Positions 1 to 8,879 of a DNA stretch of 64,000 nucleotides are shown here, in pieces; the stretch's first letter is position 1, and every line of letters begins with the position of its first letter. The notes beneath the pieces were generated by a model. It saw only the letters and a program-made list of their open reading frames with translations, was not told where the DNA came from and ran no database searches. This stretch comes from an uncultured Robinsoniella sp. (GTDB lineage Bacteria; Bacillota; Clostridia; Lachnospirales; Lachnospiraceae): NCBI GenBank assembly GCA_900540475.1, contig UQGG01000029.1, positions 24,043 through 88,042 of the forward strand, in the 5' to 3' direction. The position numbers and the translations under genes are program-made.

Positions 1-130
1 AAGCACTGCAAAATCTAATATATTTCTGTAATATTAAATCTGGAATATCCAGAACGGATATTGTATAATATTCAAACTGGTGTTTTGCCAGGGAAACAAA
101 AGGAATTAAAGAAGGGGGATTCATTTTTTC

Positions 131-1468
131 ATGGAAAGAGATATGACGGTTGGAAGGCCGGCGAAACTTATTTTGTCGTTTGCGTTACCGGTATTTATCG
201 GCAATGTTTTTCAACAGTTTTATAGTATGATTGACTCGGTTATTGTTGGACGGTTTGTTGGAGTTGATGCTCTGGCAGCAGTTGGGGCTACCGGGACAAT
301 TATTTTTTTGATCTTGGGATTTTTAATGGGAATGACAACTGGATTCACGGTTTTAACCGCTCAGCGTTTTGGGTATGGCGACATGGAAGGCATGCGTAAG
401 ACGGTTGGGTCCGCGATCATTTTATCTGTGATTGTTACAATTGTAATTACGTTTGTCAGCGTTATATGGCTGAAGCCGTTGCTGCATTTAATGAATACGC
501 CGGAAAATATTTTTCAGGATACATATACATATATGTTGATTACGGCATTCGGATTTTTTACTCAGGTTATGTATAATCTTTTTGCCAGTATTCTGAGGGC
601 ACTGGGAAATAGCAAGGTTCCGCTTTATTTTCTGGTGGTATCAGCACTGTTAAATATTGTATTGGATCTGATATTTATTATAGTATTCCATATGGGAGTT
701 GCAGGAGCTGCTTACGCTACGGTTATCTCTCAGGGAGTGTCCGGTGTATTGTGTATACTTTATATTGTATTTAAAATTCCAATGCTAAAGTTAAAGAGAG
801 AGCATTTTAAGCTGGATTTTTATTGTGTAAAGAATCAGCTGGGCATTGGGTTGCCCATGGCACTTCAATTCTCTATTACAGCAATTGGTACGATTATGAT
901 TCAAAGTGCACTTAATACGCTGGGTTCCAGGGTAATTGCATCTTATTCTGCGGCTTCGAAAATTGAAATATTCCTGACACAGGCTTTTAGTGCTCTGGGA
1001 GTCACCATGGCAACTTATTGTGCACAGAATAAAGGAGCAAATAAGATATCACGTATCCGGCAGGGAATTCGGTTAAGTGTAATCTACACGATTATCTACG
1101 GAGTTTTGGCAGGCGGAGGTATTATTCTCTTTGGAAGACATTTGGTTAATTTCTTCATTGTTGGGCAGCCACAGGATATCATGGGATATACGCAGACGTA
1201 TTTTGTAATTTGCGGAACATTTTATCCGATACTGGGAATTATATTTACATTCCGAAATGGACTGCAGGGAATGGGGTATGGCTTAATGCCTATGGTTGGA
1301 GGTGTGGCAGAGTTAGCAGCGAGAGCGGTGGTAGCAGTGATTGCTTCCGGTATTGGTTCTTATGCAGGAATCTGTACAGCGAATCCCATTGCATGGGTTG
1401 CAGCTAATATTCCTCTGATCATCGCCTATTTTGTGATTTTGAAACGGGAAGAACAGCGGGTTAGATAG
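131..1468 (+). CDS. MATE family multidrug/sodium antiporter
   Basis: A 445-residue polytopic membrane protein of the MATE family (NorM/DinF-like), expected to export cationic or aromatic compounds in exchange for Na+ or H+. The family opening is visible (FALPVFIGNVFQQFYSMIDS near residues 17-36, then VIVGRFVG), followed by about twelve hydrophobic segments in two similar halves, the usual length for the family. The ATG follows a GGGGG ribosome site about 12 bases upstream. A possible promoter with TATAAT at 64-69 lies before it, but its -35 (TGGAAT) is poor. It stands alone, so substrate cannot be inferred from context. Confidence 0.9.
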   Translation: MERDMTVGRPAKLILSFALPVFIGNVFQQFYSMIDSVIVGRFVGVDALAAVGATGTIIFLILGFLMGMTTGFTVLTAQRFGYGDMEGMRKTVGSAIILSVIVTIVITFVSVIWLKPLLHLMNTPENIFQDTYTYMLITAFGFFTQVMYNLFASILRALGNSKVPLYFLVVSALLNIVLDLIFIIVFHMGVAGAAYATVISQGVSGVLCILYIVFKIPMLKLKREHFKLDFYCVKNQLGIGLPMALQFSITAIGTIMIQSALNTLGSRVIASYSAASKIEIFLTQAFSALGVTMATYCAQNKGANKISRIRQGIRLSVIYTIIYGVLAGGGIILFGRHLVNFFIVGQPQDIMGYTQTYFVICGTFYPILGIIFTFRNGLQGMGYGLMPMVGGVAELAARAVVAVIASGIGSYAGICTANPIAWVAANIPLIIAYFVILKREEQRVR

Positions 1469-1645
1469 TATTAGATAAAGAATAGCGATTCTTTGTAAAA
1501 TGTTGAACGAGGTAAGAATGTATCTCAAAAACAGCATTTACAACGGATCGTTATTTTTTAGGGTATTTCAGAGTAATTTCAGTTTGTAAGTGTATGATAG
1601 AGTCGTAAAATGAAAATGGCATACATACAAACAAAAGGGAATGAA

Positions 1646-2638
1646 ATGAAGAATCGTAAAAATAAACAGCGAAAGTATTGGAAATGGATTCAGACCATAG
1701 CAGTAGTAACTGCAATTGTCATGATTGCCGTTGGTACCGGGTTTCAGCATTTAGTAGATGAATCAGAAAGCAAAAACATTACAAATAACAGAAATACACT
1801 GCAGGCAGCAGGAATTACCATTTTGGAACCGGAAGATACCACCAGCGCTGATATCTCACTGCTGACTTTGGCGGAAGAAAAGAGTAGTCAGGCTGCGGAA
1901 GATACCTCCTGGGAGGCATTGGAACAAAAGCTTCAATCCAGCCTGAATGGATACGATGGCGACTGGAGTCTCTATATCAAAGATTTAGCAAATGACAGGA
2001 GCATCAGTCTGAATAGTCATGAGATGCAGGCAGCAAGTCTGATTAAGCTTTATATTATGGGAGCTGTGTATCAGCAGGCAGAAATGGGGGATTTGCCACT
2101 CTATGAAAATCAGATATCCGAAGAACTGGATCAGATGATAACCATTAGTGACAATGAAAGTGCCAATGAACTGGTGCGTGCACTGGAGCCGGAAAGTGAA
2201 TTTACAGATTGCCTGGACAAAGTGAATAATTATATTGCAGCAGCAGGATTTTTAGATACAGAACAGATTAATGGAATCGGAGATGTCTCTCTGTGGAGCG
2301 GGGAGGGTGTAAATACCACGTCTGTGAATGACTGCGGAGAATTTTTGGAAAGTGTATACAGAAAAAATATGGTTTCAGAAGAAGCATCAAATGATATGCT
2401 TGAGCTGTTATTGCAGCAGGAAGTAGATTATAAAATACCGGAGAGTCTGCCATCTGATGTTAAGGTAGCAAATAAAACAGGGGAAACGGATGACTGTGAA
2501 AATGATTGTGCTATCGTGTATTCGGATGGAGGAGATTATATCATATGTGTGATGTCGGAGGGGTGGACATCTGATGAGGAAGCAGTTACCCGTATACAGG
2601 ATATAAGCCGGATGGTATACCAATATTTTAATTCATAA
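1646..2638 (+). CDS. Membrane-anchored class A beta-lactamase-like serine hydrolase
   Basis: A 330-residue protein with a basic N-terminus, one membrane segment (about residues 15-31) and an outward serine hydrolase domain. All three penicillin-recognising motifs are present: SLIK with Ser131 and Lys134, SDN at 168-170, and KTG at 277-279. The fold is class A beta-lactamase or D,D-peptidase-like; from sequence alone it could act on peptidoglycan or on beta-lactams. I chose this ATG rather than one 36 bases upstream because AAAGGG lies just before it and nothing precedes the earlier one. A long acidic linker separates anchor and enzyme. It is monocistronic and converges on coaX. Confidence 0.85.
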   Translation: MKNRKNKQRKYWKWIQTIAVVTAIVMIAVGTGFQHLVDESESKNITNNRNTLQAAGITILEPEDTTSADISLLTLAEEKSSQAAEDTSWEALEQKLQSSLNGYDGDWSLYIKDLANDRSISLNSHEMQAASLIKLYIMGAVYQQAEMGDLPLYENQISEELDQMITISDNESANELVRALEPESEFTDCLDKVNNYIAAAGFLDTEQINGIGDVSLWSGEGVNTTSVNDCGEFLESVYRKNMVSEEASNDMLELLLQQEVDYKIPESLPSDVKVANKTGETDDCENDCAIVYSDGGDYIICVMSEGWTSDEEAVTRIQDISRMVYQYFNS

Positions 2639-2676
2639 TAAATGAATTTTATATCAGATGGCATAATGAACATAAG

Positions 2677-2731
2677 AAAAAACCAAACGGGATCCATGAC
2701 AATTTGTCCGGATCCCGTTTGGTGCGTTTTT
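2677..2731. terminator. Bidirectional intrinsic terminator
   Basis: Perfect 13-bp inverted repeat (CCAAACGGGATCC at 2683-2695 with its complement at 2710-2722), an A-run on the left and GTTTTTAT on the right, so it can end transcription from the serine hydrolase (+) and from coaX (-). Confidence 0.9.
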
Positions 2732-3500
2732 ATAACCCCATATTCTTTTTATATATCAACAACAATCCTTCCAGCAGTAGTTCATCATCCAGAATAATAT
2801 CTTCCACACAATGCTTTACAATACTCTTGGACAATCCGCCGGTTGCTACGACAGTTGCTTTTTGGCCCAACTGTTTATTGATTCTGGTTATCATGCCATC
2901 GATCATGGATGCATTGCCGTAGATTAAACCACTTTTCATGCACTCAATCGTGCTTGTGCCAATTAGTTTTTTGGGTGCTTCCATACTTATTTTCGGCAGC
3001 TGGGAAGTGCGGCTGGTCAGAGAGGAAGAAGAAACTTTCACCCCGGGAATAATCATGCCGCCGATATAATTCTTTTTCCCATCCACTACGGAAATTGTGG
3101 TGGCGGTTCCCATGTCAATAATAATCAGTGGCAGCGGGTATTTGTGAATGCCTGCAACCGCATTGGCAATCAGGTCACTGCCTACAGTGGCAGGGTTGTC
3201 CATTAAAATGTTCATGCCGGTTTTGACGCCGGGACCGATAATCATGGCAGAGTGCCCGGTGATTTTCTCGGCAGCATCCCTTACGATATTTGTAATCGGG
3301 GGAACGACGGATGAGATAATAGAACCGGTTACCTCTTTGGGCGTCAGGGCATACATTTCCAGGACATTTTTAAAACTAATGGCATATTCTAATTCCGTTC
3401 GCGTATGGTCAGTGGAAAGACGTTCCACGAAGAGAATCTTATCATTTTTAATGCATCCGATAACAATATTTGTATTTCCTATATCAATGGCTAGAATCAT
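2730..3500 (-). CDS. coaX: Type III pantothenate kinase
   Basis: CoaX phosphorylates pantothenate, the first committed step of coenzyme A synthesis. The 256-residue protein shows the acetate-kinase/Hsp70-type phosphate loop DIGNT (residues 6-10), the catalytic GSDLIAN segment with Asp109, and the second nucleotide motif DMGTATT at 129-135. Length is normal for the family. AAGGAG lies a few bases before the ATG. It follows the pantothenate transporter panT on the same strand with a 78-base gap, so the two are probably cotranscribed; coaBC, acting later in the pathway, lies divergently just beyond panT. Confidence 0.95.
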   Translation of the reverse strand: MILAIDIGNTNIVIGCIKNDKILFVERLSTDHTRTELEYAISFKNVLEMYALTPKEVTGSIISSVVPPITNIVRDAAEKITGHSAMIIGPGVKTGMNILMDNPATVGSDLIANAVAGIHKYPLPLIIIDMGTATTISVVDGKKNYIGGMIIPGVKVSSSSLTSRTSQLPKISMEAPKKLIGTSTIECMKSGLIYGNASMIDGMITRINKQLGQKATVVATGGLSKSIVKHCVEDIILDDELLLEGLLLIYKKNMGL

Positions 3501-3578
3501 ATATGGGTCTCCTTTTGTATCTTTTGTAAAATATAAACTGTATATTAATTCCTTTAATCACGCTCCAGGGCTGTAAAT

Positions 3579-4238
3579 CTACTGCTGCGCGATTCTGGAT
3601 TTTAAAAGTATACGCCCGATCAGGGCTACCAGAATAGCTGCAACAATTGCTTCTGGTACACCATTGATTCCAATGATGGAAAGAATGAAGGTGTATACTG
3701 CATCAGAAGCTACTTTATTGGCTGAAGCATAGGCATCTTTGAAAAATACAAAGATCAGGTTCATAACCAGAAGTGTATTTGTTAATGAGCCAATCAGTCC
3801 GGCGGCACCCAGAGATACCAGAAGCCCAGAGCTGCTTTTTTTCGTCAGCCTGTAAAGCCCGTGATATACATAATAAGGTACAATACCAACTAAAATTCTT
3901 GGGACAAAACAGATAATAACACTTCCTATGCCGCCGTGAATATCGCCAAGTGTGTAGAACGGCGAAAAAACAAAGGACGTAACGGTAGGATTAATTGTAT
4001 TATTAATAAAACTTGTGAGGCCAAATACGAACCCTAAAAGGGCACCTTTTTTCGGACCTAATAAAAGACAACCGATAATAACCGGTATGTGGATAATCGT
4101 CGCTCGCGTAAAGCCCAGCGGGATATACCCCAGAAATGGTGTGAAGGCAAGGATAATAATCAGTGCTGCGAACAGTGCAACCTGTACCATGCCCAGTGTG
4201 CGAGGTTTCCTCGCAATTACTGCGTTTGTGTTATTCAT
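3579..4238 (-). CDS. panT: ECF transporter S component, probable pantothenate-specific PanT
   Basis: A 219-residue integral membrane protein with about six hydrophobic segments, the size and pattern of the substrate-binding S component of energy-coupling-factor vitamin transporters. It would work with the shared EcfA/A'/T module, not encoded here. Pantothenate specificity is inferred from position between coaX and coaBC, a known neighbourhood of PanT, and from the opening MVQVALFAALIIILAFTPFLG-like segment typical of this S-component group. AAGGAGG precedes the ATG. The substrate assignment is therefore good but not proven. Confidence 0.82.
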   Translation of the reverse strand: MNNTNAVIARKPRTLGMVQVALFAALIIILAFTPFLGYIPLGFTRATIIHIPVIIGCLLLGPKKGALLGFVFGLTSFINNTINPTVTSFVFSPFYTLGDIHGGIGSVIICFVPRILVGIVPYYVYHGLYRLTKKSSSGLLVSLGAAGLIGSLTNTLLVMNLIFVFFKDAYASANKVASDAVYTFILSIIGINGVPEAIVAAILVALIGRILLKSRIAQQ

Positions 4239-4327
4239 TTTTTTCCTCCTTGTTATTATTCCCGGGATTGCGTTTAAAAAAGTTTTTTAAGACACATCCG
4301 AATGGGATACAATACAATTACGGCGTT

Positions 4328-4356
4328 AGTATAGCACGATCAGTGACCAAAAACAA
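4328..4356 (-). promoter_or_regulatory. Probable promoter of panT-coaX
   Basis: On the minus strand TTGTTT, 17 bases, TATACT, about 90 bases before panT. The -35 is only half-consensus. Confidence 0.45.
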
Positions 4357-4390
4357 GATTTAAATTACAGGTGCATTTTATAGAAAGATA

Positions 4391-4399
4391 TGTTAGAAT
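4391..4399 (+). promoter_or_regulatory. Possible extended -10 promoter of coaBC
   Basis: TGTTAGAAT is an extended -10 element about 95 bases before coaBC; no convincing -35 is seen. Confidence 0.35.
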
Positions 4400-4494
4400 A
4401 TTGGGATAAAGGGAATAAATGCATCAGACGCCGATAAGAAAAGCATGAGCTTTTTTCATAAATATATACAGGATTTGAGAGGAAGAATAAACAG

Positions 4495-5709
4495 ATGTTA
4501 AAAGGAAAGACTGTAATTTTAGGAGTAACAGGCAGTATTGCAGCATATAAAATAGCCAATCTGGCGAGTATGCTGATCAAATTGCACTGTGATGTACATG
4601 TCATCATGACCAGAAATGCGACGAATTTTATTCACCCGATTACTTTTGAGACATTGACGAATAATCGCTGCCTGGTAGATACTTTTGACCGGAATTTCCA
4701 ATATAATGTGGAACACGTGGCACTTGCTAAAAAAGCGGATCTGGTTCTTGTGGCTCCGGCTACGGCAAATGTCATTGCAAAATTGACTTACGGACTGGCA
4801 GACGACATGCTGACAACGACTGTTTTGGCATGTACCTGTAAAAAAATAGTGGCACCAGCCATGAATACCCGCATGTATCAGAATAAAATTGTCCAGGACA
4901 ACTTAAAGAAACTGGAAATGAATGATTTTGAAGTGATAGCTCCGGCCACCGGAATGCTGGCATGCCAGGATGTGGGAGAAGGAAAGCTTCCGGATGCAGA
5001 AGTGCTTCTGGATTATGTATTAAAAGAAATTTCCCATGAAAAAGATATGGAAGGCATGAATGTGCTGGTAACCGCAGGTCCCACCCAGGAAGCGGTTGAC
5101 CCGGTTCGCTACATTACTAATCACTCCACAGGGAAAATGGGCTATGCAGTAGCCAGAGCCTGTATGCTGAGAGGGGCGAAGGTAACGCTGGTGACAGGAC
5201 AGACAAGTGTCCGGAAACCTCCGTTTGTAGAAGTAGTCCAGATCGAGAGCGCCAGGGAAATGTACGAGGCGGTCTGCAGCCGTCACGAAGAGCAGCATAT
5301 TATTATCAAAGCGGCAGCTGTGGCTGATTACAGACCGCAGTATGTAAGCGAAGAAAAGGTAAAAAAATCCGGTGATAAAATGGTTCTGGAACTTGAACGC
5401 ACCGATGATATATTGCAGTTTTTAGGCGAACATAAAAAGCAGGGACAATTTCTCTGCGGTTTTTCCATGGAGACTGAGAATATGCTGGAAAATTCCAGAG
5501 GGAAGCTGCATAAGAAGAATCTGGACATGATTATTGCGAATAACCTGAAGGAAGATGGAGCCGGATTTGGTACAGATACCAACGTGATCACAATCATAAC
5601 TGAAAAGAAAGAAATCCCCCTTTCTATTATGTCAAAAGAAGATGCGGCAAACTGTATTTTAGATGAAATCATGGTTGAGATCAGAGGAAGTCAGAACGGT
5701 TATTGTTAA
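4495..5709 (+). CDS. coaBC: Bifunctional phosphopantothenoylcysteine decarboxylase / phosphopantothenate-cysteine ligase
   Basis: CoaBC joins cysteine to phosphopantothenate and decarboxylates the product, two central steps of coenzyme A synthesis. The flavin-binding CoaC half occupies about residues 1-180: VTGSIAAYK at 11-19, catalytic His75, the PAMNTRM motif at 121-127 and the substrate-clamp Cys157 in ACQDVGEGK. The CoaB half begins near 188 with VTAGPTQE and contains the AAAVADYRP and KKNLD motifs. At 404 residues it is a normal full-length fusion. AGGAAG precedes the ATG. It is transcribed divergently from panT-coaX, and the 75-aa gene follows after 45 bases. Confidence 0.96.
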   Translation: MLKGKTVILGVTGSIAAYKIANLASMLIKLHCDVHVIMTRNATNFIHPITFETLTNNRCLVDTFDRNFQYNVEHVALAKKADLVLVAPATANVIAKLTYGLADDMLTTTVLACTCKKIVAPAMNTRMYQNKIVQDNLKKLEMNDFEVIAPATGMLACQDVGEGKLPDAEVLLDYVLKEISHEKDMEGMNVLVTAGPTQEAVDPVRYITNHSTGKMGYAVARACMLRGAKVTLVTGQTSVRKPPFVEVVQIESAREMYEAVCSRHEEQHIIIKAAAVADYRPQYVSEEKVKKSGDKMVLELERTDDILQFLGEHKKQGQFLCGFSMETENMLENSRGKLHKKNLDMIIANNLKEDGAGFGTDTNVITIITEKKEIPLSIMSKEDAANCILDEIMVEIRGSQNGYC

Positions 5710-5754
5710 GCAAAGGCAGACACAGGAATTGTTCATTCAGGGAGGATTTATATA

Positions 5755-5982
5755 ATGAAGAGCTACGAAACCGTATGGGAAATATATAATCAATGTTCCA
5801 ACAATCAGATGAGGGACATCTTTGTGGATGAAATAGAAACCAAAGATCCGGAAGAATTTATTCTGGATAAATTTAAAGGAAAGAATGTAACTTTTGAAAA
5901 ATCAGTTTTAAAGGATGGAACTATCGTATTCGATATTATGGCTTCCGGAATTAAACAGCGTTATTCATTTACAGAAATATAA
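5755..5982 (+). CDS. Small conserved-looking protein of unknown function
   Basis: I do not recognise this 75-residue soluble, acidic protein. It has no signal peptide, no cysteine cluster and no helix-turn-helix that I can see; predicted content is a helical first half (YETVWEIYNQCSNNQMRD) and a beta-rich second half. A strong GGGAGG lies 11 bases before the ATG and the reading frame is compact, so it is very likely a real gene. It sits 45 bases after coaBC on the same strand and may be cotranscribed. A role in coenzyme A metabolism would be a guess from position only. Confidence 0.7.
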   Translation: MKSYETVWEIYNQCSNNQMRDIFVDEIETKDPEEFILDKFKGKNVTFEKSVLKDGTIVFDIMASGIKQRYSFTEI

Positions 5983-6026
5983 GAAAAATGGGTGGGTACA
6001 TTATAGATGTATCCACTTTTGCAAAT

Positions 6027-6175
6027 CAAAAACCCCGCTGCAATGGGGCATGTGGTCTACGCTCCGCTTCGGTTCGTGCTAAACGTGCGCTACTGGCGCA
6101 CAGCACCCTCGCGGCAGTCGCCAAATGGACGCGCTAGCGTGTCCGTTTGGCTCGTTGCTCGCGGAAATAAGAAAT
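6027..6175. repeat. GC-rich palindromic dispersed repeat, copy 1
   Basis: A GC-rich block unlike its surroundings. Its right part (about 6108-6175) matches, inverted and nearly identically, a block at 43137-43200. The core at about 6120-6149 is a 30-base palindrome, CCAAATGGAC...GTCCGTTTGG, that forms a hairpin with only G-U deviations; outer arms CTCGCGGCAGTCG and CGTTGCTCGCGG flank it. The left part holds other hairpins (GTGCGC..GCGCAC). The next gene could be mis-started inside this repeat. Confidence 0.8.
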
Positions 6176-6196
6176 TTGAAATTACAGGAGGAAAAC

Positions 6197-7114
6197 ATGG
6201 AACAGTTATTTGCGTCATTGAAAGAACAGCAGGTAAGTGAAGGGCTGTTAGCGGATATAGAAAAGTTCCGGAAGAGATACCCGGCAGAAGAGAGATTTAC
6301 AAACCGTATTGTAAAGCCGCAGATACCGTTTCTTGGAAAAGAAGTATTTGAAATGGCGGCAGCCGCCCTGCTTCAGGGTGAAAATGTACTGCTTTCGGGA
6401 ACAAAGGCTACGGGAAAAAATGTGCTGGCTGAGAACCTGGCATATATATTCGGAAGGCCTTCCTATAATATATCGTTTAATGTGAATACGGACAGTTCAT
6501 CCTTAATAGGGACGGATACTTTTAAAAATAATGAGGTTCAGCTGCGGACAGGTCCGGTATATGAATGCGCGGTAAATGGCGGATTCGGAATCTTTGATGA
6601 GATAAACATGGCTAAAAATGATGCGGTCTCTGTACTGCATGCAACGTTGGATTACCGGAGAATGATTGATATTCCGGGTTATGAAAAAATTGAACTCCAT
6701 GATGCATCCCGTTTTATCGGAACTATGAATTACGGATATGCGGGAACAAAGGAATTAAATGAAGCCTTAGTTTCCAGATTCATGGTAATTGATATGCCTC
6801 CGGTTACAGAAGGGATACTTCTTCAGATATTAAAGGATCTTTTTCCGGAAGCAAAAGGATCAGGGCTGAGGCAGCTCACCGGTGTATTTATGGATTTACA
6901 GGAAAAGGCATTGAATAATGAGATTTCCACCAAACCACTGGATCTGCGTGGATTGATTGGCGCAATCAAAACCATCCGGGCGGGACTTTCACCGGAGCTT
7001 GCCATACGTATGGGAATCATCAATAAAAGTTTTGATATATTTGAACGTGAATTAATTGAAGACATTGTAATGACCCGAATTCCGGAGGACTGGAGCAGTG
7101 CAAGCATTTTTTGA
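6197..7114 (+). CDS. MoxR-type AAA+ ATPase
   Basis: A 305-residue AAA+ ATPase of the MoxR/CbbQ group, chaperone-like enzymes that act on a partner VWA protein to insert metals or remodel complexes. Walker A is GTKATGKN at residues 68-75 and Walker B IFDEIN at 132-137; an arginine-finger region (ALVSRF) follows. AGGAGG lies 7 bases before this ATG; an in-frame ATG upstream would start translation inside the palindromic repeat and is rejected. The gene overlaps the VWA-domain gene by 17 bases, the classic MoxR-VWA pairing. The client of the pair is unknown. Confidence 0.88.
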   Translation: MEQLFASLKEQQVSEGLLADIEKFRKRYPAEERFTNRIVKPQIPFLGKEVFEMAAAALLQGENVLLSGTKATGKNVLAENLAYIFGRPSYNISFNVNTDSSSLIGTDTFKNNEVQLRTGPVYECAVNGGFGIFDEINMAKNDAVSVLHATLDYRRMIDIPGYEKIELHDASRFIGTMNYGYAGTKELNEALVSRFMVIDMPPVTEGILLQILKDLFPEAKGSGLRQLTGVFMDLQEKALNNEISTKPLDLRGLIGAIKTIRAGLSPELAIRMGIINKSFDIFERELIEDIVMTRIPEDWSSASIF

Positions 7115-8864
7115 AGATGAACTGGAGATCGAAAACCGAATAAAGAATCTGATGTGGACGGTAAGCGGCAATTACCAGCTGGATGTGAAGCTGGATGTGG
7201 CTTCTTTTCGCAAGTCTAAATATATTTCCCTCTATGATGCAGTCAAACAGGGGGCATTTGCCCGCTTTTTTGACAAAGAGCAGTTTGCGATGTATATTGT
7301 TAAGAAGGTATACTACGGTGCAGAGGAGGCACAGCTTTTGAATATTGCCCAAATCTGTGTAGATGCAGCATCTTATAAAAAGATAGCTGCAGAACGGCCG
7401 GGTGTGCCTAGAATTCGTAAAAAAGCATTTGAGGCTATCTTAGATTATGATTTTGGGAAAATGACCCAGTCTTTTATAGGCAGGGTGAAGATCTGTCTGA
7501 TGCGACAGGCGCTCACCGGTAACCTCACAGCCGAAAAGAAGATTCTGGATACGGCTGATGCAGTAAAGCATTTGGAAGAAGCACAGGATACCATGGAAAT
7601 TATTAAAACGGTGGATCACCTCTATAACACCGTTGTAGATAAAAGCTTTGTGAAAAAGCATGGAGATCTGGAACATGTTCTTGCGGTTACATTTGAGGAT
7701 CTGAAGGAGTTTGACTGGAAAGACCTGTTAGAGGAAGAGATGTATGAGGACTTACTGGAACAGTATCTGGAGCAGGTGAGTAATCAGGTCACTTCCTTTG
7801 ACGAAATGCAGGAAGATGAGCCTTCGGAGCAGGAAAAGAAAAATGGCGGACAGCGTGTCATCGTACTGGATGAGGAAGCGGTTGCAAAAGTCTATGGTTA
7901 TATTGAATTGACATATGGACGTTCTTATCTGAACCCGCTGGAACAAAAGAGGATCAATAACCGTTTGTGTACCGGTGCTCATGCAGACTGCAGCTTATAC
8001 TATACCGATGGTGTATTGGAAAATACAGTCCGGGTGAATGCCCAGTATGTAAATGCAAAAAAGCAGGCCGACAAGAATCGTCTGGTCTATCATAACAGCA
8101 AAACCCTATCCAGACGCAATATTGAGATTATGACCGATAACCTGAGACGGTCCCTGATGCTGCGGAGTCAGATCGATTATATGAAAGCTGATTACGGTCA
8201 GATTGTGCCGGGGCGGCTCTGGAGAGTGGGCAGGGCAGATACCGGGAAGCTTTTTACAAAAGCATGTAAGCAGAATTCCACTGAGTTTGTGGTGGATATC
8301 CTGATGGATGCAAGCGGGTCACAGAGAGACCGGCAGGGCCAGGTAGCTCTTCAGGCGTTTATCATTAGTGAGGCTTTAAGCAATGTGGGTATTCCTCATC
8401 GGGTCATGAGTTTTTGCAGCTTCTGGGATTATACCGTCATGCAGCGTTTCCGGGAATATGACGAGAACAGAAGTGCTAACCGTAAGATATTTGAGTATAC
8501 CACTTCTTCCAATAACCGGGATGGCCTGGCAATCCGGGCGGCAGGTGATTCTCTGTATCAGAGGGAAGAAGAAAATAAAATTTTAATTGTGTTAAGCGAT
8601 GGCAGGCCGAATGATGTGATTGTCAACCGGCCCGGCAGCCGGAATCCAAAACCGTATCATGGGGATTACGCAGTGTCAGATACTGCATTTGAAGTGCGTA
8701 AGCTTCGGAATCTGGGTATATTTGTATTAGGGGTATTTGCCGGGAAAGAACATGATCTGGCGGCGGAGAAGAAGATTTTCGGAAAAGATTTTGCTTACAT
8801 CCGGGATATTAACAGCTTTTCAAATGTCGTTTGTCTTTATTTGAAGAAACTTTTGGAATGGTAG
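7098..8864 (+). CDS. VWA-domain protein, MoxR partner (NorD/CobT-like)
   Basis: A 588-residue protein whose C-terminal third is a von Willebrand factor A domain with an intact metal-ion site, DASGS at residues 404-408, and a later SDGRPND loop. The N-terminal 370 residues are largely helical with an acidic stretch near 240-255 (DEMQEDEPSEQE), and I recognise no enzyme motif there. Translation starts at GTG with GGAGG 9 bases upstream, inside the end of the MoxR gene, so the two are translationally coupled. By analogy with NorQ/NorD and CbbQ/CbbO it would be the adaptor that the ATPase works on. Confidence 0.85.
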   Translation: MQAFFEDELEIENRIKNLMWTVSGNYQLDVKLDVASFRKSKYISLYDAVKQGAFARFFDKEQFAMYIVKKVYYGAEEAQLLNIAQICVDAASYKKIAAERPGVPRIRKKAFEAILDYDFGKMTQSFIGRVKICLMRQALTGNLTAEKKILDTADAVKHLEEAQDTMEIIKTVDHLYNTVVDKSFVKKHGDLEHVLAVTFEDLKEFDWKDLLEEEMYEDLLEQYLEQVSNQVTSFDEMQEDEPSEQEKKNGGQRVIVLDEEAVAKVYGYIELTYGRSYLNPLEQKRINNRLCTGAHADCSLYYTDGVLENTVRVNAQYVNAKKQADKNRLVYHNSKTLSRRNIEIMTDNLRRSLMLRSQIDYMKADYGQIVPGRLWRVGRADTGKLFTKACKQNSTEFVVDILMDASGSQRDRQGQVALQAFIISEALSNVGIPHRVMSFCSFWDYTVMQRFREYDENRSANRKIFEYTTSSNNRDGLAIRAAGDSLYQREEENKILIVLSDGRPNDVIVNRPGSRNPKPYHGDYAVSDTAFEVRKLRNLGIFVLGVFAGKEHDLAAEKKIFGKDFAYIRDINSFSNVVCLYLKKLLEW

Positions 8865-8879
8865 AAAGGAGTGATTTAA

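Noticed and set aside
4270..4310. The TTTAAAAAAGTTTTTTAAG inverted repeat before panT as a third copy of the element at 13489.
   Set aside because: Similarity is limited to an A/T-run and GACAC; it lacks the AATGCTATCTG core.
6125..6196. An upstream in-frame ATG that would add 24 residues to the MoxR ATPase.
   Set aside because: Those codons lie in the palindromic repeat and encode no family sequence; AGGAGG sits ideally before ATG 6197.
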